From DASQZT01 sp963728965 (GTDB lineage Bacteria > Acidobacteriota > Terriglobia > Bryobacterales > Bryobacteraceae): a stretch of DNA of 64,000 nucleotides. Positions 50,408-58,965 of this stretch are shown here, piece by piece. Positions within the stretch are counted from its first letter, which is position 1; the number at the start of each line of letters is the position of its first letter. The notes below the pieces were generated by a model, which saw nothing but the letters and a program-made list of their open reading frames with translations, was not told where the DNA came from and did not search any database. Position numbers and translations under genes: made by a program. The stretch lies in contig CAVSMH010000006.1 of assembly GCA_963728965.1 (NCBI GenBank), positions 868,001 through 932,000 on the forward strand, written 5' to 3'.

Positions 50408-51172
50408 ATGAAAGGCGTCGTTCTGGCAGGCGGAACCGGCAGCCGGCTGTTCCCTCTGACTAAGATCACCAACAAGCACTTGTTGCCGATCTATGACCGG
50501 CCGATGATTTATTATCCGATCCAGACCCTGGTGGATGCGGGGATTCGCGACATCATGATCGTCACCGGGGGGAGGAACTCGGGCGATTTCCTCCGGTTGC
50601 TGGCGAACGGAAAACAGTTCGGGCTGAAGCACATCAACTACACGTACCAGGAGGGAGAAGGCGGCATTGCCGACGCCCTGGCGCTGGCCGAACACTTCGC
50701 CGACGGGCAGAAGATCTGCGTGGTGCTGGGCGACAACATTATCGAAGCCAGGCTATGGGACGCGGCGGAGCGGTTTCGCCAGCAGGCTTCGGGAGCCCAC
50801 ATCCTGCTCAAGGAAGTGCAGGATGCCGAGCGTTTCGGCGTGGCGGAAGTGGATGGCGCGAAGATCACCGGCATTGAAGAAAAACCCAGGCATCCCAAGT
50901 CGAACTATGCCGTTACGGGTGTCTATATGTACGATGCCACGGTGTTTGACAAGATCAAGACGCTGGTACCTTCCGGCCGCGGCGAGTTGGAGATCACGGA
51001 CGTGAACAACGCCTACATCCGCGAAGGAAACATGACTTTCTCCTTTCTGGACGGCTGGTGGACGGATGCGGGCACGTTCGAATCGCTGTTGCGCGCCGCC
51101 AACCTGGTAGCGCAATCGCGCAGCAGGGAAGATCATCCGGCGGCCGTCGCGGAAGGAACGGTCAGCGTCTGA
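50408..51172 (+). CDS. rfbA: Glucose-1-phosphate thymidylyltransferase
   Basis: A 254-residue nucleotidyltransferase: VLAGGTGSRLFPLTKITNK (nucleotide loop), LPIYDRPMIYYPI, VVLGDNII with the metal Asp, EEKPRHPKSNYAVTG and a final WTDAGT. It makes dTDP-glucose from glucose-1-phosphate and dTTP. It is shorter than RmlA of enterobacteria (about 290), as in the short acidobacterial/archaeal form. Its TGA overlaps the next ATG by one base (TGATG). Confidence 0.92.
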   Translation: MKGVVLAGGTGSRLFPLTKITNKHLLPIYDRPMIYYPIQTLVDAGIRDIMIVTGGRNSGDFLRLLANGKQFGLKHINYTYQEGEGGIADALALAEHFADGQKICVVLGDNIIEARLWDAAERFRQQASGAHILLKEVQDAERFGVAEVDGAKITGIEEKPRHPKSNYAVTGVYMYDATVFDKIKTLVPSGRGELEITDVNNAYIREGNMTFSFLDGWWTDAGTFESLLRAANLVAQSRSREDHPAAVAEGTVSV

Positions 51173-51759
51173 TGGGAGCCGAACCGGTCCGCGAGTCCGC
51201 GCCGCGCTATCTGGCTTCGTTTGAGGACCTGCATCTCGCCATTCCCGAATGCCCGAAAGGCATCGGCGCGGTAATCGGCTCGCCGGCTTCGCCCGAGCTG
51301 ATTGCCGGAGTGGCCATACAGCCGCTGGCGCTTTACCCCGACGATCGCGGCTATTTTCTCGAAGTGCAGCGCTTCGGGCAGGGGCTGGCGGCGCGCTTTC
51401 CGGCCGAGACGAGCCAGGTGTCGGCCGCGTTGAACTATGCCGGCACCATCAAGGCTTTTCACTTTCATCTGCACCAGACCGATTGCTGGACACCGGTGAA
51501 AGGCATGTTCCAGGTGGTGCTGGTCGATCTGCGGACCGGGTCGAGCACGTTCGGGCGCCGCAATACGGTTTATGCGGGCGGGCTGCGTCCGTGGCAGATC
51601 CTGATTCCCCCGGGAGTGGGCCACGGTTACAAGATCATCGGCGGAGAAGAATCGCTGTTGGTCTACATGACGGACCGGTTCTACAATCCCAAGGACGAAG
51701 GGCGCATTCCGTACAACGACCCGTCGATCAACTACGACTGGGAGACGCAGCATAAATAG
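51172..51759 (+). CDS. rfbC: dTDP-4-dehydrorhamnose 3,5-epimerase-like protein
   Basis: A 195-residue cupin. The active-site pair is visible as KAFHFHLHQTDCW and the conserved VDLRTGSSTFG, with PPGVGHGYKIIG and a late aromatic in VYMTDRFYNPKDEGR. These place it in the RmlC family, which epimerises dTDP-4-keto-6-deoxyglucose. The N-terminus (about 45 residues) is longer than usual. A 1-base overlap couples it to rfbA. A C-3 only epimerase cannot be excluded. Confidence 0.82.
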   Translation: MGAEPVRESAPRYLASFEDLHLAIPECPKGIGAVIGSPASPELIAGVAIQPLALYPDDRGYFLEVQRFGQGLAARFPAETSQVSAALNYAGTIKAFHFHLHQTDCWTPVKGMFQVVLVDLRTGSSTFGRRNTVYAGGLRPWQILIPPGVGHGYKIIGGEESLLVYMTDRFYNPKDEGRIPYNDPSINYDWETQHK

Positions 51760-51797
51760 GGGGCATAGCTCGCTGGCCCCCAGGTTCTGATCGAATC

Positions 51798-52805
51798 ATG
51801 AAACTGCTCATTACTGGGGGGGCCGGCTTCATCGGGTCGGCGTTTGTCCGGCTCGTGATCGCGGAAACCGACTGGGGCGTCACCAACCTGGACAAGCTCA
51901 CCTATGCAGGCAACCTGGAGAACCTGGCTCCGGTGGCCAAGAATCCCCGCTACCGGTTCGTGCACGGTGACATCTGCGACGAGGCCCTGGTGGACCGGAC
52001 CTTCAGCGAGGACTCGCCGGACGCGGTGGTGCACTTCGCCGCGGAATCGCACGTGGACCGCAGCATTCTGACTCCCGAGCCGGTAATTCAGACCAACCTG
52101 CGGGGCACCTTCACGCTGCTCGAGGCGTCGCGCCAACACAAGCTGCAACGGTTCCTGCAAGTATCGACAGACGAGGTGTACGGCAGCCTGGCACAGCCGC
52201 TCGAAGCCACGGAGGAATTTCCGTTGCAGCCCAGCAGCCCGTACTCCGCATCGAAGGCCGGCGCGGACCTGCTGGTGCGTTCCTATTTCGTGACGTTTCA
52301 ATTGCCGGTGATCATTACGCGGGCGTCGAATAACTACGGTCCTTACCAGTTTCCCGAGAAACTGATCCCGCTGATGATCGCCAATGCCTACGAGGACCGC
52401 CCCCTGCCGGTGTACGGGGACGGCATGCAGGTGCGCGACTGGCTGTATGTGGACGATCATTGCCGCGGGATCCTGGCGGTGCTGCGTAAAGGGCGCGACG
52501 GGGAAATCTACAACATCGGCGGCAACCGTTCGCTGACGAATATGGAAGTAGTGCGCAAGGTTCTGGCGCTTACCGGGCAGCCCGAAAGCCTGATCCGCTA
52601 CGTGACGGATCGCCCGGGCCATGATCGGCGGTACGCCCTTTCGAGCGAAAAGCTCATGCGGGAGACGGGCTGGTCGCCAGTGATGGATTTCGATGCGGGT
52701 CTCGCCAGGACGATCGAATGGTACCGAACGAACGTGGACTGGGTAGCGCGCGTCCGCAGCGGCGAGTACCGCACTTACTACGAGAGCCAATACGGGGCCC
52801 GCTAG
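51798..52805 (+). CDS. rfbB: dTDP-glucose 4,6-dehydratase
   Basis: A 335-residue short-chain dehydrogenase. NAD motif ITGGAGFIGSAFV, the catalytic STDEVYGSL segment, and YSASKAGADLL with Tyr and Lys. NNYGPYQFPEKLIP and VRDWLYVDDHC complete the RmlB signature. It converts dTDP-glucose into dTDP-4-keto-6-deoxyglucose. No rfbD (reductase) gene is found in the window. Confidence 0.95.
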   Translation: MKLLITGGAGFIGSAFVRLVIAETDWGVTNLDKLTYAGNLENLAPVAKNPRYRFVHGDICDEALVDRTFSEDSPDAVVHFAAESHVDRSILTPEPVIQTNLRGTFTLLEASRQHKLQRFLQVSTDEVYGSLAQPLEATEEFPLQPSSPYSASKAGADLLVRSYFVTFQLPVIITRASNNYGPYQFPEKLIPLMIANAYEDRPLPVYGDGMQVRDWLYVDDHCRGILAVLRKGRDGEIYNIGGNRSLTNMEVVRKVLALTGQPESLIRYVTDRPGHDRRYALSSEKLMRETGWSPVMDFDAGLARTIEWYRTNVDWVARVRSGEYRTYYESQYGAR

Positions 52806-52829
52806 GCGCGCGGTTCTTTTTTCGACTCC

Positions 52830-53888
52830 ATGCGCGTAGCGATCGAGGCTGCTCCCCTGTCCCTTTCGAGCGGCGGACTGCTGCGTTATACGACGGAGTT
52901 GGCGCTGTCGCTGGCGCGCGGCTTTCCGGACGACGAATTCTACCTGACTTCGGATCAGCCGTTCCGCATGCCGGTGGGAGCACCGCCGAATCTGCGGCGC
53001 GGCGGCGGTCCGCGCAATGCGGCCGAGCGGCGCTGGTGGTTGTGGGGTCTGTCCCGGGAAGCCTCGCGTCTACGGGCGGACTTGGTGCACGGACCGGATT
53101 TCGCGGTCCCGTACCTGGCCCGACGGGCCAGCGTGATGACGCTACACGACCTGTCTCCCTGGATGAACGAGCACTGGCACCATGCGGCCGGGCGAGTCCG
53201 CCGGCGCACTCCAGTGTTATTTGAACTGGGGCTCGCCACCATGATCATCACGCCCACGGAACTGGTCCGCAAGCAGGCCATCGAGCGCTTCCGCCTCCGA
53301 CCGGACCGGGTGGTATCGATTCCGGAAGCGGCCGCGCCGTGGTTCCAGCCCACGGCTCCGACCGTCTTCCAGGGCATTCCCTATTTCCTGTTCGTCGGCA
53401 CGCTCGAACCCCGCAAGAATATTGCGGCCCTGCTCGACGCCTGGCGAACGGTTCGCCGCCGCTATCGGGTGGACCTGGTGATCGCCGGCCGGCGACGCGC
53501 GGATTTTCCGCCAGTCGCCGAAGAGCCCGGACTGCGCCTGTTGGGCGAGGTCCGCGATGAGGCGCTGCCCGAGCTTTACTCCGGCGCGCTCGCGCTGGTG
53601 TATCCATCGCTCTATGAAGGGTTCGGGCTCCCCGTGCTGGAGGCTATGCAATGCGGCGCGCCGGTGATCGCCACGCCGGCGGTCGCGGAAGTGGCGGGCG
53701 AAGAGGCGGTCTACGCGACCACGGTTGAGGAGCTGGCGCGGGCCATGCGCGGCATCGCCGAAAATCCCGAATCGATCGCCACCCGTCGCGCCGGTTCGCT
53801 GGCGCGGGCGCGGCAGTTCACCTGGGAGCACACTGCCCGCCTGACCTACGGAGTCTATCGCGATGCCCGGAGGCGCTTTGCCGACTGA
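52830..53888 (+). CDS. Glycosyltransferase, GT4-type
   Basis: A 352-residue GT-B fold enzyme. The donor-binding region shows FLFVGTLEPRKNIAALLDAW, then a Tyr-rich VYPSLYEGFGLPVLEAMQCG with the EX7E-type glutamates. The N-terminal acceptor half is VAIEAAPLSLSSGGLLRYTT. Substrates unknown; it should act at the cytoplasmic face on a lipid-linked glycan. Its last 26 bases overlap the next transferase gene. Confidence 0.88.
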   Translation: MRVAIEAAPLSLSSGGLLRYTTELALSLARGFPDDEFYLTSDQPFRMPVGAPPNLRRGGGPRNAAERRWWLWGLSREASRLRADLVHGPDFAVPYLARRASVMTLHDLSPWMNEHWHHAAGRVRRRTPVLFELGLATMIITPTELVRKQAIERFRLRPDRVVSIPEAAAPWFQPTAPTVFQGIPYFLFVGTLEPRKNIAALLDAWRTVRRRYRVDLVIAGRRRADFPPVAEEPGLRLLGEVRDEALPELYSGALALVYPSLYEGFGLPVLEAMQCGAPVIATPAVAEVAGEEAVYATTVEELARAMRGIAENPESIATRRAGSLARARQFTWEHTARLTYGVYRDARRRFAD

Positions 53889-55059
53889 ACCGCGTTCGGC
53901 GGTGGTGCTGGCGCCGGAGACGCCCTACCCGCTTGCCGGCGGCGGAGCGCTGCGGACGGCATCGCTCCTGCACTATCTGCGCCGCGATCGCGAAATTGAC
54001 CTGATCGTTTTCCGCGAACCCGGCGCTCCCGATCCGGGCCGCCAGTTGCCGCAGGGGCTCGTCCGGCGAGTGGACGTTGTGGACCTGCCGGCCCATCGCG
54101 CCGATCTCGTGGCGCGGGCCTGGCGCAATGCCGGCAGGATGGCTCGCGGCGTGCCGCCGCTGTTGGACCGCTTCGCCGGCTTTGATGGGGAGATCGCGGC
54201 GGCGCTGGCCGGCCGCTGTTACGAAGTCGGCATCATCGAGCACTTCTGGTGCGCTCCATACCAGGCGCAGATGGCGTCGGCGTGCGCGCGGGTCATCCTC
54301 GACCTGCACAATATCGAATCCCACCTGCACCAGCGTTGTGCGCAGGTGGAGCACGACCCGTCGGGCTTCGCCCATCACGTGTTCCGCCAGGCGTGCGGCG
54401 ACCTGGAAAGACAGTGGCTGCCGAGGTTCGACGCGGTGTTGACGCCCTCCATGGAGGATGCCAAGCGGGTGCGCGCGATTGCGCCCGCGACGCGAGTTTC
54501 GGTCTACCCCAATGCGATTCCCCGGGTGGGGCGCCCGCTGCAGACGAATGAGGAGGCGGTGGTTTTCTCGGGTAACATGCAATACCATCCGAACCAATCG
54601 GCGGTGCGCTTCTTCCACAGCGCGGTGTGGCCGCGTCTGCGAGCGGAATGGCCCGGGCTGGTATGGCGGCTGATCGGGAAAAATCCGGAGGCGATTCGCC
54701 GCATCGTGGAAAACGATTCCCGAATCGAAGTGCAGGGGCCGGTGGACGATGCCGTCCGTGAAATCGCGCGTGCGCGGGTCGCTGTGGTTCCGATTCTCGC
54801 CGGCAGCGGCACTCGCCTGAAAATCCTGGAAGCCTGGGCGGCCGGGCTTCCGGTAGTCTCCACTTCGCTGGGCGCCGAAGGGCTTCCGGTGCGTGCCGGA
54901 GAGCACCTTCTGCTCGCCGACGAGGCATCCGAATTCGCTCGGGCGGTGTCACGGCTCCTGGCGTGCAGTACTCTCGCGGCGCGGATCGGCAGTGCTGGCA
55001 GGCTATTGCTGGAAAAGGAGTTTACATGGGAAACAGCTTGGCAAAGTTTGGACTTTTAA
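53863..55059 (+). CDS. Glycosyltransferase, GT4-type
   Basis: A 398-residue GT-B enzyme. Seen: APETPYPLAGGGALRTASLL in the N-terminal half, LDLHNIESHLHQ in the middle, and VVPILAGSGTRLKILEAWAAG with VVSTSLGAEGL in the donor-site half. This is the Rossmann arrangement of sugar transferases such as those using GDP-mannose or UDP-sugars. ATG 53863 lies inside the end of the previous gene. Confidence 0.86.
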   Translation: MPGGALPTEPRSAVVLAPETPYPLAGGGALRTASLLHYLRRDREIDLIVFREPGAPDPGRQLPQGLVRRVDVVDLPAHRADLVARAWRNAGRMARGVPPLLDRFAGFDGEIAAALAGRCYEVGIIEHFWCAPYQAQMASACARVILDLHNIESHLHQRCAQVEHDPSGFAHHVFRQACGDLERQWLPRFDAVLTPSMEDAKRVRAIAPATRVSVYPNAIPRVGRPLQTNEEAVVFSGNMQYHPNQSAVRFFHSAVWPRLRAEWPGLVWRLIGKNPEAIRRIVENDSRIEVQGPVDDAVREIARARVAVVPILAGSGTRLKILEAWAAGLPVVSTSLGAEGLPVRAGEHLLLADEASEFARAVSRLLACSTLAARIGSAGRLLLEKEFTWETAWQSLDF

Positions 55060-55101
55060 CACAGCCCGGAGTCATTTCGGTCCGCTATACTGGTACGGTC
55101 C

Positions 55102-56256
55102 ATGCGTTTCGCGGTTGATGCTCACGCTATCGGACGTCACCTCACCGGAAACGAGGTCTATGTTCGAAGCCTTTTGAACGCATTTGGTGCCGTCGATCGG
55201 GTTTGCGAGTTTGTAGCGTACGTCTCGGTCGACGACGCGTGCCGCTATATTCCAAGTACGATTCGGACGCGCCGCGTGGCGGGGAACCCTTTCCTGCGGC
55301 TGGGTTTCGATCTGGCAATGAAAGTCCGTGAAGACCGTCCGGATCTGCTGCACGTTCAATACACCGCGCCGGTGGGCTGTTCGGTCCCCGTGGTAGTCAG
55401 CGTACACGACGTAAGTTTTCTGGAGCATCCGGAGTATTTCACCGGGTTGCGCGCGCGGCAGTTGCAGTGGACGGTGCGGCGCACGGTGCGGAATGCCGCC
55501 CGGATCCTCACCGGCAGCGAGTTTTCGCGTTCCTCGATCCTGAAGGTTTACGGGGATGAGGAGGAGGACAAGGTGGTGGTGGTGCCCAATGCCGCCGCCC
55601 CGGAGTTTCGTCCGATTTCCCGCGCCGGTGCCAGTGCCGCGGTTCGCGACCGGTTTTCGATCTCGGCGCCGTATCTGCTTTCGGTAGGTGATCTTCAGCC
55701 GCGGAAGAACCAGGTTGGGCTGATCCGGGCGTTTGCGCGGCTGGTACGGGGATTTCCCCAACTCAAGCAGAACCTGGTGCTGGCCGGAAAGGAGACCTGG
55801 TTCGCCGACAAGGTTCACGCGGCCGCCAGCGAATCCGGAGTCGCGGACCGAATCCAGTTCACCGGCTTCGTTTCCGACGACGACCTGCTGCAGCTCTACA
55901 ACGCCTGCGACCTTTTCGTGTTTCCGTCATTTTACGAAGGCTTTGGGCTGCCCGTGCTGGAAGCGATGGCTTGCGGCCGGGCGGTGGCGTGCTCCAACAC
56001 GTCGGCGCTCCCGGAAGTGGTGGATGGCGCGGCGCTGCTGTTCGATCCCTACGCGCTCGACGAGATCGTGCGTGCCATCGCCGATGTGCTCCTGGACGCG
56101 GAATGGAGAGCCCGTATGGAACGGCTGGGGCTGCAGCGCGCGGCGCATTTCAGTTGGCAGAAGACGGCGCAAAAAACGCTGGCGGTTTTCCACGAGGTCG
56201 CCGAGCGGCCCCCACTTTCGCGCCCGGTCCGCTCGACCACGATCGCTCACCAATGA
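55102..56256 (+). CDS. Glycosyltransferase, GT4-type
   Basis: A 384-residue GT-B enzyme: RFAVDAHAIGRHLTGNEVYV at the start, VPVVVSVHDVSFLEHPEYF, LLSVGDLQPRKNQVGLIRAF and FVFPSFYEGFGLPVLEAMAC with the EX7E glutamates. It follows a short intergenic gap. Its stop overlaps the next ATG by four bases (ATGA). Confidence 0.88.
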   Translation: MRFAVDAHAIGRHLTGNEVYVRSLLNAFGAVDRVCEFVAYVSVDDACRYIPSTIRTRRVAGNPFLRLGFDLAMKVREDRPDLLHVQYTAPVGCSVPVVVSVHDVSFLEHPEYFTGLRARQLQWTVRRTVRNAARILTGSEFSRSSILKVYGDEEEDKVVVVPNAAAPEFRPISRAGASAAVRDRFSISAPYLLSVGDLQPRKNQVGLIRAFARLVRGFPQLKQNLVLAGKETWFADKVHAAASESGVADRIQFTGFVSDDDLLQLYNACDLFVFPSFYEGFGLPVLEAMACGRAVACSNTSALPEVVDGAALLFDPYALDEIVRAIADVLLDAEWRARMERLGLQRAAHFSWQKTAQKTLAVFHEVAERPPLSRPVRSTTIAHQ

Positions 56257-57014
56257 AACCGGGCCCCCCCACGACAGCAGCCATCTCCCCACCGCCTGTG
56301 CGGTGGCGGCATTGCCGACGGTTGGTTTTTTGCGCGCCGCTTGCGCTGCTCCTGGCCGCCCTGCCCTCGGCGGCGCAGACCGGGTTTCCGTTCACCGGCG
56401 AAACCCTTCGCTATTCGATCAACTGGTCGAGCGGGCTGAGCCTCGGTGAAGCCACGTTTCATGCGGCCAAGAACGACGGCGGCTGGAACTTCGATCTTTC
56501 GATCACGGCGGGCGTGCCCGCTTTTTCGCTGACCGACAAATTTCATTCCTCGGCCACCTCCGAACTTTGCTCACTGGAATTCACGCGCGACACGGCGCAC
56601 GGCGCGACGAAGACCGGCGAGAAGATCACCTTCGACTCGCAGCAGGGCATGGCACGCCGAACCACCACCTTTCCCGAAGGCGGCGGGTCCACCGATATCG
56701 ACGTGCATTCCTGCGCGCGCGATGCGCTGGCGTTTGTCTACTTCGTGCGGCGCGAGATGGGGCAGGGCCGGGTGGCGCCGCCCGATCAGGTGCTGTTCGG
56801 GGCCAGCTATTCCGTCCGGCTGGACTACACCGGGGCGGTGACGATTGCCAGCGGCGGGAAGCAGGTGGTGACCGATCACGTCAACGCCGCCATCGCGGGC
56901 CCCAAGACCTCGCTCACCGTGGAAATCTTTTTCGCCCGCGATGCGGCCCGCACACCGCTGCTCATTCGCATCCCCTTGCCGATATCGAACCTTTCCGTGG
57001 AGCTGGTGCGCTGA
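56253..57014 (+). CDS. DUF3108-family exported protein
   Basis: A 253-residue protein. After a basic, proline-rich N-terminus a hydrophobic signal (LVFCAPLALLLAALPSAAQ) leads into the DUF3108 beta domain: FTGETLRYSINWSSGLSLGE and VYFVRREMGQG. DUF3108 proteins are periplasmic and of unknown function. It is placed between glycosyltransferase genes, which is unusual, and overlaps the previous stop by four bases. Confidence 0.82.
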   Translation: MKPGPPTTAAISPPPVRWRHCRRLVFCAPLALLLAALPSAAQTGFPFTGETLRYSINWSSGLSLGEATFHAAKNDGGWNFDLSITAGVPAFSLTDKFHSSATSELCSLEFTRDTAHGATKTGEKITFDSQQGMARRTTTFPEGGGSTDIDVHSCARDALAFVYFVRREMGQGRVAPPDQVLFGASYSVRLDYTGAVTIASGGKQVVTDHVNAAIAGPKTSLTVEIFFARDAARTPLLIRIPLPISNLSVELVR

Positions 57015-57015
57015 A

Positions 57016-58965
57016 ATGCGTGTAGCGTATTTTTCGCCGCTGCCGCCGGCGCGCAGCGGCATCGCCGACTATTCCGAGGCGCTCATCCGCGAACTGGCGC
57101 CGCTGGTGGATCTGCAAACGTTCTCCGATGCGGCACAGCGCTTCGACCGGTCGCGCTTTGACGTGGCGCTGTATCACATCGGCAATAATGGCTACCACGA
57201 TTTCGTGTACGAAACGGCGATCCGGCATCCGGGCATCGTGGTGCTGCATGAAGGCAACCTGCACCACCTGATCGCGCACCTCACCATCAAGCGCGGCGAT
57301 TGGGATGCGTACGTGGCGGAGTGCGAATACAACGGCGGCGCGGCCGCACGCGCGTTCGCCGAGCGCGTCCGCAAACTGGAGGTCGGCCCGGACTACGAGG
57401 GCCTGGCGATGACGCGCCGGCTGCTCGAATCGGCCCAGGGCGTCATCGTGCACAGCCGGTTCATGCGGGACGAAGTGCGCGCCGCCGGGTTTGACGGTCC
57501 GGTCGCGGTCATTCCGCACGGCGCGTGGATCCCGGAGACGGACCGGCTGGCCTGGCGTCACAAACTGGGCCTGGATGAAGCCACGCCGCTCACCGGTATT
57601 TTCGGTTTTCTCAAGCCGTACAAGCGAATCGCCGAATCGCTGCGCGCCTTTCGGCGGGTAGTGCGGCTCAATCCCAACGCGCGGATGGTTCTGGTGGGTG
57701 AGCCGCACCCGGATTTTCCGATCGAGCCGATGATCCGCTCCATGGGGTTGTCGGCCAACGTGCGCGTGCTTGGCTTCACGCCTATCGAGGACTTCGTCGG
57801 ATACCTGGGCGCCTGCGATATCGTGCTGAACCTGAGGTATCCAACGGTCGGGGAAAGTTCCGGCACGCTCGTGCGTTCGCTCGGCCTGGGCAAAGCGGTG
57901 CTGGTGTCGGACGTCGGCTCGTTCGCGGAGTTTCCGGAGGACGTCTGCCTGAAGGTGCCGGTGGGCCCCGGGGAAGAAGACCTGCTGTTTGAGTATCTCA
58001 ACCTTCTGATCTCGCGGCCCGAAGTTGCGCAGGCGCTCGGCGCGCGGGCGCGGACGTGGGTGGCCGAAACGTGCAACTGGGCCGCGGTGGCACGTCAATA
58101 CACGGCGTTTCTGGCGAACCCCGGCAATCCCGAAGCGGTCCCGCCGGGGCCGCCGGCCCCGGCCCCCGAGGTCGAAGCGGCCGAGATCGGCCCGTACCTG
58201 GAGACATGGGCGCTGACTCCGGCTTCGCGAACCTATCTCGAAACGCACCAGACGCGACTCGCCAAGACCCTCGAAATCACGCCGCCGGGCGGCCGGGGCG
58301 ACCGCATCCTGGAAATGGGCGCGTACCTCCAGATCACGCCGGCGTTGCGGACGCGCCTCGGGTATGGATGCGTGCGAGGGGCTTATTTCGGGGCGATCGG
58401 CCGCGTCGATCACAAGTCGGTGATCTCCGCTGAAGGCGAGCCGTTCGAGTGCGACATCGACCATTTCGATGCCGAACGAGACCCCTTTCCGTATCCCGAC
58501 GAGTACTTTTCGACGGTGCTCTGCGGCGAGCTGATCGAACACCTCTTCGAAGATCCCATGCACCTGATGAGCGAGGTGAACCGCATCCTCAAGCCCGGCG
58601 GACACCTGGTGCTCACCACGCCCAACGTGGCGGCGTTGCGAGGTATTGCGGCGATTCTCCAGGGCTATCATCCCGGGTTCTTTCCCGCTTACATCCGCCC
58701 CGCCGAAACCGGCGAAGTGGACGCCCGGCACAACCGCGAATACACGCCGCGGGAAATCCACCGCCTGTTTGAGAACTCCGGATTGGAAGTGGTGCGGCTC
58801 GAGACCGGCGAATTTCGCGACCTGCCGCACCCCGAGTTCGGTTGGGTGATCCATCTTCTGGAGCGCTATCGGCTCGAAACCGATCTGCGCGGCGACGGTA
58901 TCTACGCGGTGGGCCGCAAGACCGGCGCGGTGCGCGACCGCTACCCCGATTGGCTCTACTCATGA
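57016..58965 (+). CDS. Bifunctional glycosyltransferase / SAM-dependent methyltransferase
   Basis: A 649-residue fusion. Residues 1-380 are a GT4 enzyme: YFSPLPPARSGIADYSEAL, the FGFLKPYKRIAESLRAF donor loop and LNLRYPTVGESSGTLVRSL. After a Pro/Ala-rich linker (PPGPPAPAPEVEAAEIG) residues about 410-640 are a class I methyltransferase with a glycine motif around RILEMGAYLQITPAL, then VLCGELIEHLFEDPMHLM, VNRILKPGGHLVLTTPNV. It could add and methylate a sugar. One base lies between it and the previous stop; its stop overlaps the next start. Confidence 0.85.
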   Translation: MRVAYFSPLPPARSGIADYSEALIRELAPLVDLQTFSDAAQRFDRSRFDVALYHIGNNGYHDFVYETAIRHPGIVVLHEGNLHHLIAHLTIKRGDWDAYVAECEYNGGAAARAFAERVRKLEVGPDYEGLAMTRRLLESAQGVIVHSRFMRDEVRAAGFDGPVAVIPHGAWIPETDRLAWRHKLGLDEATPLTGIFGFLKPYKRIAESLRAFRRVVRLNPNARMVLVGEPHPDFPIEPMIRSMGLSANVRVLGFTPIEDFVGYLGACDIVLNLRYPTVGESSGTLVRSLGLGKAVLVSDVGSFAEFPEDVCLKVPVGPGEEDLLFEYLNLLISRPEVAQALGARARTWVAETCNWAAVARQYTAFLANPGNPEAVPPGPPAPAPEVEAAEIGPYLETWALTPASRTYLETHQTRLAKTLEITPPGGRGDRILEMGAYLQITPALRTRLGYGCVRGAYFGAIGRVDHKSVISAEGEPFECDIDHFDAERDPFPYPDEYFSTVLCGELIEHLFEDPMHLMSEVNRILKPGGHLVLTTPNVAALRGIAAILQGYHPGFFPAYIRPAETGEVDARHNREYTPREIHRLFENSGLEVVRLETGEFRDLPHPEFGWVIHLLERYRLETDLRGDGIYAVGRKTGAVRDRYPDWLYS

